Source: Sipunculus nudus
Lineage: Eukaryota; Annelida; Sipuncula; Golfingiida; Sipunculidae
Length of the DNA: 64,000 nt
Assembly: GCA_026874595.1 (NCBI GenBank)
Contig: CM049317.1
Location: forward strand, 35,242,901-35,306,900
Direction of reading: 5' to 3'
The notes beneath the pieces are model-generated. The model did not search any database, had not been told where the DNA came from, and saw only the letters and a list, made by a program, of their open reading frames with translations. This document shows, in pieces, positions 48,350-60,249 of this stretch. Within the stretch, counting starts at the first letter, position 1. Every line of letters starts with the position of its first letter. Both the position numbers and the translations under genes were made by a program.

Positions 48350-50903
48350 TCCATGTGTGACCACATTTTATAATATTATATATATGATAAAAACTTATCT
48401 GGCTGGTCAAATAAAATGTGGTCACACCTTATTTTTAGCAATATTTATTGGTAAAAATGTGGTCACGCCATATGTGACCATATTTTATAATATTATATAT
48501 ATAAAACAAACATATATGGCTAGTCAAATAAAATGTGGTCACACCTGATTTTTGTTAATATTTATTGTAAAAAATGTGGTCACACATTTTGACCACATTT
48601 TATAATATTATATGTATAATACACACTTTTATGGCTGGTCAAATAAAATGTTGTCACACCTTATTTTTAGCAATATTTATTTTTAAAAATGTGGTCACAC
48701 CATGTGTGACCACATTTTATAATATTAAATATATAATACAAACTTATATGGCTTTTCAAATAAAATGTGGTAACACTTTATTTTTGTAACTATTTATTGG
48801 TAAAAAATTGTGGTCACACCTTATGTTACCATATTTTATAATATTATATGTATAATACAAACTTTTATGGCTGGTCAAATAAAATGTGGTCACAGCTTAT
48901 TTTTAGCAATATTTATTTTAAAAAATGTGGTCACACCATATGTGACCATATTTTATAATATTATATGTATAATAAAAACTTATATGGCTGGTCAAATAAA
49001 ATGTGATCAGACCTTATTTTTGTCAATATTTATTGGTAAAAATGTGGTCACGCCATATGTGACCATATTTTATCATATTATATATATAATACAAACATAT
49101 ATGACTAGTCAAATAAAATGTGGTCACACCTGATTTTTGTTAATATTTATTGTAAAAAATGTGGTCACACATTTTGACCACATTTTATAATATTATATGT
49201 ATAATACAAACGTTTATGGCTGGTCAAATAAAATGTGGTCACACCTTATTTTTAGCAATATTTATTTTTAAAAATGTGGTCACACCATGTGTGACCACAT
49301 TTTATAATATTATATATATAATACAAACTTATAGGCTTTTCAAATAAAATGTGGTAACACCTTATTTTTGTTACTATTTATTGGTAAAAAAATGTGGTCA
49401 CACCTTATGTTACCATATTTTATAATATTATATGTATAATACAAACTTTTATGGCTGGTCAAATAAAATGTGGTCACAGCTTATTTTTAGCAATATTTAT
49501 TTTAAAAAATGTGGTCACACCATATGTGACCATATTTTATAATATTATATGTATAATACAAACTTTTATGGCTGGTCAAATAAAATGTGGTCACAGCTTA
49601 TTTTTAGCAATATTTATTTTAAAAAATGAGGTCACACCATATGTGACCACATTTTATAATATTATATATATATTACAAACTTATATGGCTTGTCAAATAA
49701 AATGTGGTAACACCTTATTTTTGTTAATATTTATTGGTAAAAAATGTGGTCACACCTTATTTGACTATATTTTTTAATATTATATATATGATAAAAACTT
49801 ATATGGCTGGTCAAATAAAATGTGATCAGACCTTATTTTTGTCAAAATATTTATTGGTAAAAATGTGGTCACGCCATATGTGACCATATTTTATCATATT
49901 ATATATATAATACAAACATATATGACTAGTCAAATAAAATGTGGTCACACCTGATTTTTGTTAATATTTATTGTAAAAAATGTGGTCACACATTTTGACC
50001 ACATTTTATAATATTATATGTATAATACAAACGTTTATGGCTGGTCAAATAAAATGTGGTCACACCTTATTTTTAGCAATATTTATTTTTAAAAATGTGG
50101 TCACACCATGTGTGACCACATTTTATAATATTATATATATAATACAAACTTATAGGCTTTTCAAATAAAATGTGGTAACACCTTATTTTTGTTACTATTT
50201 ATTGGTAAAAAAATGTGGTCACACCTTATGTTATCATATTTTATAATATTATATGTATAAATCAAACTTTTATGGCTGGTCAAATAAAATGTGGTCACAG
50301 CTTATTTTTAGCAATATTTATTTTTAAAAATGTGGTCACACCATATGTGACCATATTTTATAATATTATATGTATAATACAAACTTTTATGGCTGGTCAA
50401 ATAAAATGTGGTCACAGCTTATTTTTAGCAATATTTATTTTTAAAAATGTGGTCACACCATATGTGACCACATTTTATAATATTATATATATATTACAAA
50501 CTTATATGGCTTGTCAAATAAAATGTGGTAACACCTTATTTTTGTTAATATTTATTGGTAAAAAATGTGGTCACACCTTATTTGACTATATTTTTTAATA
50601 TTATATATATGATAAAAACTTATATGGCTGGTCAAATAAAATGTGATCAGACCTTATTTTTGTCAAAATATTTATTGGTAAAAATGTGGTCACGCCATAT
50701 GTGACCATATTTTATCATATTATATATATAATACAAACATATATGACTAGTCAAATAAAATGTGGTCACACCTGATTTTTGTTAATATTTATTGTAAAAA
50801 ATGTGGTCACACATTTTGACCACATTTTATAATATTATATGTATAATACAAACGTTTATGGCTGGTCAAATAAAATGTGGTCACACCTTATTTTTAGCAA
50901 TAT
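48350..50903 (+). repeat. 117-bp satellite array, left part
   Basis: About 22 monomers. Each contains GTGGTCAC or close variants twice, often as the palindrome TGTGGTCACACC...TGTGACCACA, plus TTTTATAATATTATAT and GGCTGGTCAAATAAAATG. A higher-order period of 821 bp (seven monomers) is visible: 49159 repeats at 49980 and 49394 at 50215. The monomer length is divisible by three, which creates long but meaningless open frames. Confidence 0.95.
50899..50903 (+). repeat. Target site duplication AATAT (left)
   Basis: AATAT directly before the 5' LTR and again at 58899-58903 directly after the 3' LTR. Joining them restores the satellite sequence AGCAATATTTATTTTT. Confidence 0.95.
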
Positions 50904-52227
50904 TGTCACACAGATCCCCTAAGATATGATTTTGTGTGTAGATATAATAGTCATCCATTTATTTTATGTGTGACAATGTACAGTGGGAGACAAGGCCAGT
51001 TGTTTTGGGTCCCATGTAGTTGTTTTGTACCCACTATGACCACACTGGTGACAATGACCTGTGTCCAGTGAGGTGTAACAAAACCCCTAGGTAGTCCTTG
51101 TGTCCAAGGCCTATAACAATACCCCTGAAACAAGAATAGGGCGGCCATAATCTCACTGGTTCTGCTCAAGTGTGCTAAGATTTGTTGTCAAGGCTCTTTT
51201 AAACAAGAATAAGGCAGTTGGCCAGCAGCTCTGTTAGAGGAAACATGAACCTCTCTCTACTTGAACTTTAAGAGGCCTGAGGGCTACTCAACATGCTACA
51301 CTGAATCAAGACCAAGAGCTGTGTTTTTTTTTTATTAATTTTTCTGGTATGGTCAACTAAAGACTTTTAAATGCACACCAAACCATGGTATGAACTGTGC
51401 CTCACTCAGAATGCTGATATCTTGCATTAAAAGACTGTTTCCAGTGTTTAGAGGTTTTGTGGAGACTGAGGGGTACCGGCAGTGCACGAAAACCACCCAG
51501 AAGTACCGAGAATGGTGGACTTCAGACTGTGACTCTATGATAATTCTTACATGAAAGGTGAGCCATTGTACAGTTATTCTTGGTACCAAAAAGCAGAACT
51601 GACTTTATGGTAGCTCCTTTATATACATATATGAAACAGTATTATCATTATTATCTGCTGAAATACTGTTATACTTGATATAGAAATCCTAAGATATGTA
51701 GGAGGAGACACATTTTTCTATTTGGGACCCAATGTAATGACCATTCTCTAATACCTTTATCTCTATCGAAATACTGGCTCTGTTTCCCCTAAATGTTGGA
51801 GTTATCTTTTTTTTCTTTGAGCTGAAATGGTCCTACGTTATTTTACAGAAGGAGCCTTATGGTATTTGGTATACCTCCACTGATGGGTTGCTTCCTGGAG
51901 AAGTTTCACTGGACTCCCTATCTGCTTCTTGTGACAAACTGTTGTTACCCGGATTTCTAAGGATTGATATTATTCATCTCGTATTTATTTTATAAAGTAT
52001 AGTGTCTAAGCTGTGCTATACTTGCCAACTTATTTCTCAGTTAAGTGCTACTACTTGATATATCCCTTGATGTCATATTGCACTTATATTCATTTATATT
52101 CATTAAAGTTATTGTACATCTTTCAGTTGTATGATATTCATTTGTATGTGCGAACGTTTTCTTATTATTAAAAGAACCTGGGGCAAGGTGCTTAAGATCA
52201 GGGGATCTAAGGGTGTAAACCTTGACA
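50904..52227 (+). repeat. 5' LTR (1324 bp)
   Basis: TG...CA ends. It is nearly identical to 57576-58898; visible differences include a base near 50941, a TG indel near 50968 and single bases near 51092, 51181, 51252, 51523 and 51675. It should contain promoter and poly(A) signals, but I could not place them with confidence. Confidence 0.95.
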
Positions 52228-52229
52228 AG

Positions 52230-52246
52230 TGGCGAGCGCGCCAGGA
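52230..52246 (+). promoter_or_regulatory. Primer binding site
   Basis: TGGCGAGCGCGCCAGGA starts two bases after the 5' LTR. Its complement ends in CCA and has the layout of an acceptor stem with a G discriminator base followed by a T arm. The tRNA was not identified. Confidence 0.7.
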
Positions 52247-52484
52247 TCCTTTTTTGGCTGTTTTAAGCAGTAAAAGAAGGAAAACCCGTAATGTTAATGA
52301 TATAAATGATTCGCACAATTCCATGCAAATGAATTAAGGTTTGATCTTTAGTATTTTCTTGGGAATGGCTGAGTCCCTACTGTGGTCAGTATCATGTTGT
52401 GTCAGAGATTTTTCTTGTGAGAGGAGCCAACTCATGGTCAGGTGTTGTTAACCTGTAGTTTACAGCTACGGCTGGGATCAGTTT

Positions 52485-52770
52485 GTGAATGCTACGGCAG
52501 CAAACTGTAATCTTCTATGTCTTATCTAGCAGGGCATTTTTGATGTTGAGACTGCGGTCTAGAAATCACCCAATTGATTTCATTCTGTATTTTTGGCTTT
52601 GTTGCCAAATTGTGGATGCTACGGCATCATTGTGCTAAGGCATAATTAAGGTCGGTGCTTTCATTATGTATCAGAGATATTTTTGCCACGTCGTTGATGC
52701 TACGGCATTCTTGTGCTAAGGCACAATTCTAGTTGATGTTACGGCGTCCTAGTGCTAAGGCACGTGTTTT
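52485..52770 (+). repeat. Leader repeats upstream of gag
   Basis: Four diverged copies (52485, 52615, 52698 and 52735) of GATGCTACGGCAT, three of them followed by TGTGCTAAGGCA or a close variant. They lie in the untranslated leader between primer site and gag and may fold as packaging or translation signals. Confidence 0.6.
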
Positions 52771-52839
52771 GGTTTATACGTTTGTATAACCATATTGCTT
52801 AGTCTGTAGTCTTGTATATTGTACATTTCGCAGATAGGT

Positions 52840-55800
52840 ATGGAGGAGTTAAAAGAAATCTGTGCCCTCGGGGAGAAAATGGGATTTAAAGGGGAAGATC
52901 TCAGGCAATTTGTAGATAGGGAGGTCAAGAGAATTGAGGATAAAAGTGAAAAAGATAGGGCTAGAGAAGAAAGGGCTCGTGAACGTGAAGAGAAAGCACG
53001 AGAACGAGAGCAAGCCCATGAACTTGAGGTATTAAAGTTGAAATCTCAGTTTCCTGTTGAAACTCCCCCAGAGAGAGGAGTGGGATCTAGTTTTGTTGGG
53101 GTTTCTTCCTTAAAAATGCCGTCCTTTGATGAAGCTTATGATAGCCTTGATGCTTACTTAGAGCGATTTGAAAGATTCGCGCTTGGCCAGAAATGGCCTA
53201 CATATGATTGGGCAATTCGCCTTAGTACTTTACTGAAAGGCAAGTCACTAGAAATATATTCTAGACTTCCCTCTGATGAAGCTCTTGACTATGAAAAACT
53301 CAAACTTGCTTTATTCAGACATTATCATATGACCGAAGAAGGGTACCGGACTAAATTCCGTACTAGTCGTCCAGGGAAATCGGAAGCCCCAAGTCAATTT
53401 GCAGCTCGCATCAGTGGGTACTTACATAACTGGGTCAAGATGGCGTGTATAGATAGGACTTATGAGGGTTTGGTAGATCTCCTCCTTCGGGAGCAGTTTA
53501 TGAACTCTTGCTCCAAGGAGTTGTCAGTCTTCCTGCGTGAAAGACAATGTTCTAGTATCGACTCGATGACAGATGTGGCCGAAAGATTTGTTGAAGCCCA
53601 TGGTAGATACAGTTTTTCATCTCATCCTAAAGTCATTATTTCCAAACACGGTTGTACCCAGTCGGAAGGGAACAAACAGGTTGAAGCAGGTAAGCAACAA
53701 TCTTACCCACTTTCCAAAAGCCTACAGAGTAGTACACCAACCATAAAATGCTACAATTGTGGTGGTGCTGGACATAAATCTTTCCAATGTAAATTGCCTA
53801 AGAAAGGTAAGGATATGGTCAAAGGTTTCCAGGTTATCGATCAACAAAGTGTCATTCAGACTATGGTAAACCAGGCTGTGTCCAGAGCTGTGAGTAAGGC
53901 AGTCAAAGAAACTCTAACACAGGTAGGTAAGTTGGAACCAAATAGTAGTGGTCTGTCTGATACACGATCAGTACCTTCCTTGCAGCGCAGTGAGGTTAAC
54001 AATGTCACAGAACCAGTAACACTTGAGCCAGAGGTATTGATTTTGGCTTGTCCTGCAGTAGTTGGCAGACCAGAATCACACCCTTTAGGCATGCCTACAT
54101 GCACAGGAGTCATTGACAATAACAGTGTATCAGTACTTAGGGACACTGGGTGCAGCACTGCTGTTGTTAGAACAGCTCTTATACAACAGGACCAGATGAC
54201 AGGTAAGTCTCAAACTTGTATTCTAATAGACGGAACTGTGAGAGAATTTCCCCTGGCAAAGATACAGGTACACACCCCATATTTCACAGGTAAGTTAGAG
54301 GCACTCTGTATGGACAACCCGGTATACGATCTAATAATCGGTAATATACAGGGAGCTAGGGATCCTCATAAGCCAGATTCAGGATGGACTCCAAATGTAC
54401 CAGAAAGTGGCCATGCAGTAGAGACGAGAGCCCAAGCTGCTAATAAAGGTAGGCCAGTAAAACCCCTTTCGGTGCCAAGACCCATTGCTGATATTAGTCG
54501 GTCAGACCTGATTAGAGAGCAACAAGAGGACAAATCTCTTTCTCCGTTGTGGGATAAAGTGGGCAAACCTGTGGGTAAATTTAAATATGCCATCAAGAAG
54601 GGAGTTCTTGTGCGTCTGAAGGAGGACAAGTACATATCTGGTAAGTATCACTCTCAGGTAGTAGTCCCCATCCCACTACGTACGGATATCTTGAAACTTG
54701 CCCATGAAGGGATCATGTCTGGCCATCAGGGAATATCTCGTTCTTTTGAGAGAGTTATTTCTAACTTCTTCTGGCCAGGTCTGCACGAGGATGTCGCAAA
54801 ATTCTGCAAATCATGCGACATCTGCCAGAGGACCATACAAAAAGGGAAGGTAGGAAAGGTCCCTTTAGGGAGAATGCCTCTAATGAGCCACCCATTTCAA
54901 CGTATTTCTATGGATTTGGTGGGGCCTATCTTTCCTGCGTCTGATCGGGGTAAGAGATTCATCTTAACAGTGATGGATTATGCAACTCGCTATCCCGAGG
55001 CGATTGCATTGAGTAACATAGAGACCGAAACAGTCGCTGAAGCTCTCCTTGATGTTTATAGCAGACTTGGTATCCCCAATGAGGTATTGACTGACATGGG
55101 CAGTCAATTTACCTCCTCTGTCATGCGAGAGGTCAGCAGACTGTTATGTATCAAACAGTTGACCACAAGCCCCTATAATCCACGATGCAATGGCATGGTA
55201 GAAAAGTTCAATGACACCTTAAAAAGGATGCTGAAAAAGATGTGTGCAGAACGTCCTAGAGACTGGGACCGTTATCTGGCCCCTGTTCTGTTTGCATACC
55301 GCGAGTCTCCACATGACTCTCTGGGTGGTTTATCTCCTTTTGAACTTTTATATGGGAGAAATGTCAGGGGTCCTTTAAAGGTTTTGAAAGAGTTGATGAC
55401 AAATGATGAGGACGATTCTGAGGTCAAAACTACGTACCAGTTTGTTGTTGATCTAAAAGAGAGATTAAAGGATACATGTGCTCTTGCTAGAGAGGCACTG
55501 AGTAAGGCATCTGTCAGGTACAAACAGTTCTATGACAGGAAAACAAAACCTAGGCATCTGCAAGTAGGTGATAAAGTACTAGTTTTGTTACCTACAGATC
55601 GCAACAAATTACTCCTGCAGTGGAAAGGCCCTTTTGTGGTTACATGTAGGTTTAATGATTGTGACTATCAGATTGACATGCAGGGAAAATCCAAGGTTTT
55701 CCATATAAACATGCTAAAGAAATATATAACAAGGGCAGAATCTGATAAAGTCGCAGGTTGCATGTTTGATATGTCTAGTATTACAGGTGATGAAGGCATG

Positions 55801-57315
55801 TCTCTTGATATCCGTAATCATCACCAGGATACTGAGCAGTTAGATGTGGACTACTCAGAATGTGGGAAGTCTGTGGTACCGTTACCTAGTGTGACGCGTA
55901 AGCAAGGTCCTGACCAGGTTCAGATTTGTAAACAACTCCCAGCTGCAAAGGCTGAGGAAATCTCCTTGCTTATCAGCCGGTATGAATCAATATTTACTGA
56001 TGTACCAAAGAAAACTCACATCCTTGAGTGTGTTCTGCGTACTACTACTGATCAACCTGTGAGATCAAAGCCTTATCCAGTCCCACATGCTTTAAGAGAC
56101 ACCATGAGCAAAGAAATACAAAACATGCTGTCCCTAGGTATTATTGAGAGATCAAACTCTAGTTTTGCCAGTCCGGTTGTCATGATACGTAACAAGGATG
56201 ATACGGTACGCTTCTGTATTGACTACCGTAAACTTAACCGTACCCTTTTGTTTGATCCAGAGCCTATGCCAAATCCCGAAAATCTCTTTGCTGAGTTGGG
56301 TGAGAGTACCTATTTCTCGAAACTGGATTTAACAAAAGGCTACTGGCAAATACCCATGTCAGAGAGTTCTAAAGAACTAACAGCATTTGTCACTCCTGAA
56401 GCACTTTATCAATTTCGCTTCATGCCATTTGGTCTTGTAGTGGCTGGAGCAGTGTTTACAAGAATGATGAGAAAACTGTTTGATAGCATGATCGGGGTAT
56501 GCTGTTATATTGATGATATTCTTTGTCACACAGTTACCTGGACAGAACATTTAGTCCTTTTAGAGAAAGTGTTTAAGATCCTTCAAGACGCTAGTTTAGC
56601 AGCAAAACCCGCAAAATGCTGTTTTGGGTTCACTGACCTCGGGTTTTTGGGTCACCGGGTCAGTAAAGGTCAGCTTGCTACTGATGACACACTATTAGAC
56701 AAGGTGAGCAAAAGTGAGCGACCTACCACCAAGAAAGAAGTGAGATCCTTTCTAGGTCTCACTGGATACTACAGGAAATTCATTCCTCATTATGCGGAAA
56801 TCGCGGTTCCTTTAACCGACCTGACCCGAAAAGGTCAAAGCAATAAGGTCACCTGGGGTGAGGCCCAGGAACGATCATTCCGTACATTGAAATCCATGCT
56901 AGTAAAACCACCTATTTTACAGCTTCCAGACATGTCAAAACCTTTTGTCCTACGTACCGATGCCTCAGACAAAGGTATTGGAAGTATCCTGTTGCAGGAA
57001 TCAGATGGCATCATGTGTCCGATTGCGTATGCAAGCCGGAAATTGACAGAACGGGAACGCAACTACTCTGTAATAGAGAGAGAAGCTTTGTCTATCATAT
57101 GGGCAATAGCCAGGTTTGATGTGTATCTGTTTGGGAAGGAGTTCTGTATTCAAACAGATCATAAACCATTAACCTACATCAATCAATCCAAGTGTATCAA
57201 CAAGCGCATCATGCGTTGGGCTATGATGCTCCAGGAATACAAATTCAGGGTAGAAGCTATACCGGGTAAAGAAAATCATGGACCCGACTTTTTAAGCAGA
57301 GTCCACATGATTTAA
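52840..57315 (+). CDS. Gag-Pol polyprotein of Gmr1-like retrotransposon
   Basis: This single frame has 1491 codons and no stop or frameshift between gag and pol. The ATG at 52840 is chosen; the frame opens slightly earlier but without an ATG. Order by residue: charged coiled coil (about 28-70), Gag core (about 90-250), CCHC zinc knuckle CYNCGGAGHKSFQC (304-317), aspartic protease DTGCS (435), integrase zinc-binding HHCC domain (from H622), integrase core D692, D752 and E788 with exactly 35 residues between the last two, GPY/F-type WKGPF (928), reverse transcriptase DYRKLN (1128) and YIDDI (1225-1226), and RNase H RTDASDKG (D1374) ending near HGPDFLSR. Usual Ty3/gypsy proteins place integrase last. 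Expression as one polyprotein cut by its own protease is inferred from the family. Confidence 0.95.
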   Translation: MEELKEICALGEKMGFKGEDLRQFVDREVKRIEDKSEKDRAREERAREREEKAREREQAHELEVLKLKSQFPVETPPERGVGSSFVGVSSLKMPSFDEAYDSLDAYLERFERFALGQKWPTYDWAIRLSTLLKGKSLEIYSRLPSDEALDYEKLKLALFRHYHMTEEGYRTKFRTSRPGKSEAPSQFAARISGYLHNWVKMACIDRTYEGLVDLLLREQFMNSCSKELSVFLRERQCSSIDSMTDVAERFVEAHGRYSFSSHPKVIISKHGCTQSEGNKQVEAGKQQSYPLSKSLQSSTPTIKCYNCGGAGHKSFQCKLPKKGKDMVKGFQVIDQQSVIQTMVNQAVSRAVSKAVKETLTQVGKLEPNSSGLSDTRSVPSLQRSEVNNVTEPVTLEPEVLILACPAVVGRPESHPLGMPTCTGVIDNNSVSVLRDTGCSTAVVRTALIQQDQMTGKSQTCILIDGTVREFPLAKIQVHTPYFTGKLEALCMDNPVYDLIIGNIQGARDPHKPDSGWTPNVPESGHAVETRAQAANKGRPVKPLSVPRPIADISRSDLIREQQEDKSLSPLWDKVGKPVGKFKYAIKKGVLVRLKEDKYISGKYHSQVVVPIPLRTDILKLAHEGIMSGHQGISRSFERVISNFFWPGLHEDVAKFCKSCDICQRTIQKGKVGKVPLGRMPLMSHPFQRISMDLVGPIFPASDRGKRFILTVMDYATRYPEAIALSNIETETVAEALLDVYSRLGIPNEVLTDMGSQFTSSVMREVSRLLCIKQLTTSPYNPRCNGMVEKFNDTLKRMLKKMCAERPRDWDRYLAPVLFAYRESPHDSLGGLSPFELLYGRNVRGPLKVLKELMTNDEDDSEVKTTYQFVVDLKERLKDTCALAREALSKASVRYKQFYDRKTKPRHLQVGDKVLVLLPTDRNKLLLQWKGPFVVTCRFNDCDYQIDMQGKSKVFHINMLKKYITRAESDKVAGCMFDMSSITGDEGMSLDIRNHHQDTEQLDVDYSECGKSVVPLPSVTRKQGPDQVQICKQLPAAKAEEISLLISRYESIFTDVPKKTHILECVLRTTTDQPVRSKPYPVPHALRDTMSKEIQNMLSLGIIERSNSSFASPVVMIRNKDDTVRFCIDYRKLNRTLLFDPEPMPNPENLFAELGESTYFSKLDLTKGYWQIPMSESSKELTAFVTPEALYQFRFMPFGLVVAGAVFTRMMRKLFDSMIGVCCYIDDILCHTVTWTEHLVLLEKVFKILQDASLAAKPAKCCFGFTDLGFLGHRVSKGQLATDDTLLDKVSKSERPTTKKEVRSFLGLTGYYRKFIPHYAEIAVPLTDLTRKGQSNKVTWGEAQERSFRTLKSMLVKPPILQLPDMSKPFVLRTDASDKGIGSILLQESDGIMCPIAYASRKLTERERNYSVIEREALSIIWAIARFDVYLFGKEFCIQTDHKPLTYINQSKCINKRIMRWAMMLQEYKFRVEAIPGKENHGPDFLSRVHMI

Positions 57316-57561
57316 GTTGCAGCTGCTAAGATTAGCCGAGCATTTTTTATTCCATAGCCAAGTTGTTTTTGTTGCATGGGAGATCACTGTATAAAATCAG
57401 GAGAGTGCACCAGTATACCACTACGCTCCTTTTGTTATGGGTTACATATAAGACTGTTTGAACATTTATTTTGTTTTTTTGTTTGAACAAGTTTTTGGAT
57501 CGCACCAACTCCCATTCTGGGGATAAACAGATCCAAAATGAAAATGCCCGCATTTTCCTTT

Positions 57562-57575
57562 GCAGGGGGGAGTGA
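57562..57575 (+). promoter_or_regulatory. Polypurine tract
   Basis: GCAGGGGGGAGTGA directly before the 3' LTR, the plus-strand primer site for reverse transcription. Confidence 0.85.
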
Positions 57576-58898
57576 TGTCACACAGATCCCCTAAGATATG
57601 ATTTTGTGTGTATATATAATAGTCATCCATTTATTTTGTGTGACAATGTACAGTGGGAGACAAGGCCAGTTGTTTTGGGTCCCATGTAGTTGTTTTGTAC
57701 CCACTATGACCACACTGGTGACAATGACCTGTGTCCAGTGAGGTGTAACAACACCCCTAGGTAGTCCTTGTGTCCAAGGCCTATAACAATACCCCTGAAA
57801 CAAGAATAGGGCGGCCATAATCTCACTGGTTCTGCTCAAGTGTGCTAAGAATTGTTGTCAAGGCTCTTTTAAACAAGAATAAGGCAGTTGGCCAGCAGCT
57901 CTGTTAGAGGAAACATGAACCTTTCTCTACTTGAACTTTAAGAGGCCTGAGGGCTACTCAACATGCTACACTGAATCAAGACCAAGAGCTGTGTTTTTTT
58001 TTTTATTAATTTTTCTGGTATGGTCAACTAAAGACTTTTAAATGCACACCAAACCATGGTATGAACTGTGCCTCACTCAGAATGCTGATATCTTGCATTA
58101 AAAGACTGTTTCCAGTGTTTAGAGGTTTTGTGGAGACTGAGGGGTACCGGCAGTGCACGAAAACCACCCAGAAGTACCGAGAATGGTGGACTTTAGACTG
58201 TGACTCTATGATAATTCTTACATGAAAGGTGAGCCATTGTACAGTTATTCTTGGTACCAAAAAGCAGAACTGACTTTATGGTAGCTCCTTTATATACATA
58301 TATGAAACAGTATTATCATTATTATCTGCTGAAATACTGTTATAATTGATATAGAAATCCTAAGATATGTAGGAGGAGACACATTTTTCTATTTGGGACC
58401 CAATGTAATGACCATTCTCTAATACCTTTATCTCTATCGAAATACTGGCTCTGTTTCCCCTAAATGTTGGAGTTATCTTTTTTTTCTTTGAGCTGAAATG
58501 GTCCTACGTTATTTTACAGAAGGAGCCTTATGGTATTTGGTATTCCTCCACTGATGGGTTGCTTCCTGGAGAAGTTTCACTGGACTCCCTATCTGCTTCT
58601 TGTGACAAACTGTTGTTACCCGGATTTCTAAGGATTGATATTATTCATCTCGTATTTATTTTATAAAGTATAGTGTCTAAGCTGTGCTATACTTGCCAAC
58701 TTATTTCTCAGTTAAGTGCTACTACTTGATATATCCCTTGATGTCATATTGCACTTATATTCATTTATATTCATTAAAGTTATTGTACATCTTTCAGTTG
58801 TATGATATTCATTTGTATGTGCGAACGTTTTCTTATTATTAAAAGAACCTGGGGCAAGGTGCTTAAGATCAGGGGATCTAAGGGTGTAAACCTTGACA
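57576..58898 (+). repeat. 3' LTR (1323 bp)
   Basis: Near-identical to the 5' LTR; ends TTGACA and is followed by the AATAT duplication. Confidence 0.95.
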
Positions 58899-58903
58899 AA
58901 TAT

Positions 58904-59879
58904 TTATTTTTAAAAATGTGGTCACACAATGTGTGACCACATTTTATAATATTATATATATAATACAAACTTATATGGCTTTTCAAATAAAATGTGGTAA
59001 CACCTTATTTTTGTTACTATTTATTGGTAAAAAAATGTGGTCACACCTTATGTTACCATATTTTATAATATTATATGTATAATACAAACTTTTATGGCTG
59101 GTCAAATAAAATGTGGTCACAGCTTATTTTTAGCAATATTTATTTTAAAAAATGTGGTCACACCATATGTGACCATATTTTATTATATTATATGTATAAT
59201 ACAAACTTTTATGGCTGGTCAAATAAAATGTGGTCACAGCTTATTTTTAGCAATATTTATTTTAAAAAATGTGGTCACACCATATGTGACCACATTTTAT
59301 AATATTATATATATATTACAAAATTATATGGCTTGTCAAATAAAATGTGGTAACACCTTATTTTTGTTAATATTTATTGGTAAAAAATGTGGTCACACCT
59401 TATTTGACTATATTTTATAATATAATATATATGATTAAAACTTATATGGCTGGTCAAATAAAATGTGATCAGACCTTATTTTTGTCAATATTTATTGGTG
59501 AAAATGTGGTCACGCCATATGTGACCATATTTTATCATATTATATATATAATACAAACATATATGACTAGTCAAATAAAATGTGGTGACACCTGATTTTT
59601 GTTAATATTTATTGTAAAAAATGTGGTCACACATTTTGACCACATTTTATAATATTATATGTATAATACAAACTTTTATGGCTGGTCAAATAAAATGTGG
59701 TCACACCTTATTTTTAGCAATATTTATTTTTAAAAATGTGGTCACACCATGTGTGACCACATTTTATAATATTATATATATAATACAAACTTAAATGGCT
59801 TTTCAAATAAAATGTGGTAACACCTTATTTTTGTTACTATTTATTGGTAAAAAAATGTGGTCACACCTTATGTGACCAC

Positions 59880-59946
<67 letters not shown>

Positions 59947-59985
59947 CACAAACTTATATGGCTGGTCAAATAAAAGATTGTCACA
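58904..59985 (+). repeat. 117-bp satellite array, right part
   Basis: About nine monomers continuing the array from 50903, with the same higher-order variants. A (TA)n run (59882-59944) is expanded inside one monomer. Degenerate GGTCACACC monomer edges continue to about 60210. Confidence 0.9.
59882..59944. repeat. (TA)n microsatellite within satellite
   Basis: It grew from the ATTATATATAT part of the monomer. Confidence 0.9.
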
Positions 59986-60249
59986 CCTAATGTTTTATTG
60001 GTAAAAAAAATGGTCTCTTGGTTTGAAAAAAAATTTGGATTAAATGTAGAAAAAAGGGAATATGATGATGTAAGAATATATTTAAATGTGGTCACACCAC
60101 ATTTTTTACTATTTCTAACTACTATATGGGGTCACACCATTAATAAAAGAGATCACACCTTAATAATGTCCTTAATTATAACTGATAAATGTTGTCACAC
60201 TTTATAATTATTTTATTAAAAATAAGGATATTATTATGTTAGTATAACA

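Larger units (their letters stand above)
50904..58898 (+). mobile_element. Complete Gmr1-like LTR retrotransposon, probably recent
   Basis: The 1324-bp and 1323-bp LTRs begin TGTCACACAG and end CCTTGACA. They differ at only about ten positions by eye. A 5-bp target duplication, a primer binding site, a purine tract and one uninterrupted gag-pol frame with every catalytic motif are present. Integrase precedes reverse transcriptase, as in Gmr1-like members of Ty3/gypsy. There is no envelope-like gene. Confidence 0.95.

Noticed and set aside
48810-50598. Open frames of up to 127 codons in the satellite (also at 59037-59420)
   Set aside because: The 117-bp monomer is divisible by three, so any frame without a stop in one unit stays open. 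The peptide merely repeats with the monomer.
51353-51589. Minus-strand frames in the LTRs (also at 58024-58260 and 50951-51169)
   Set aside because: They are antisense frames present in both LTR copies with no motif; the LTRs are non-coding.
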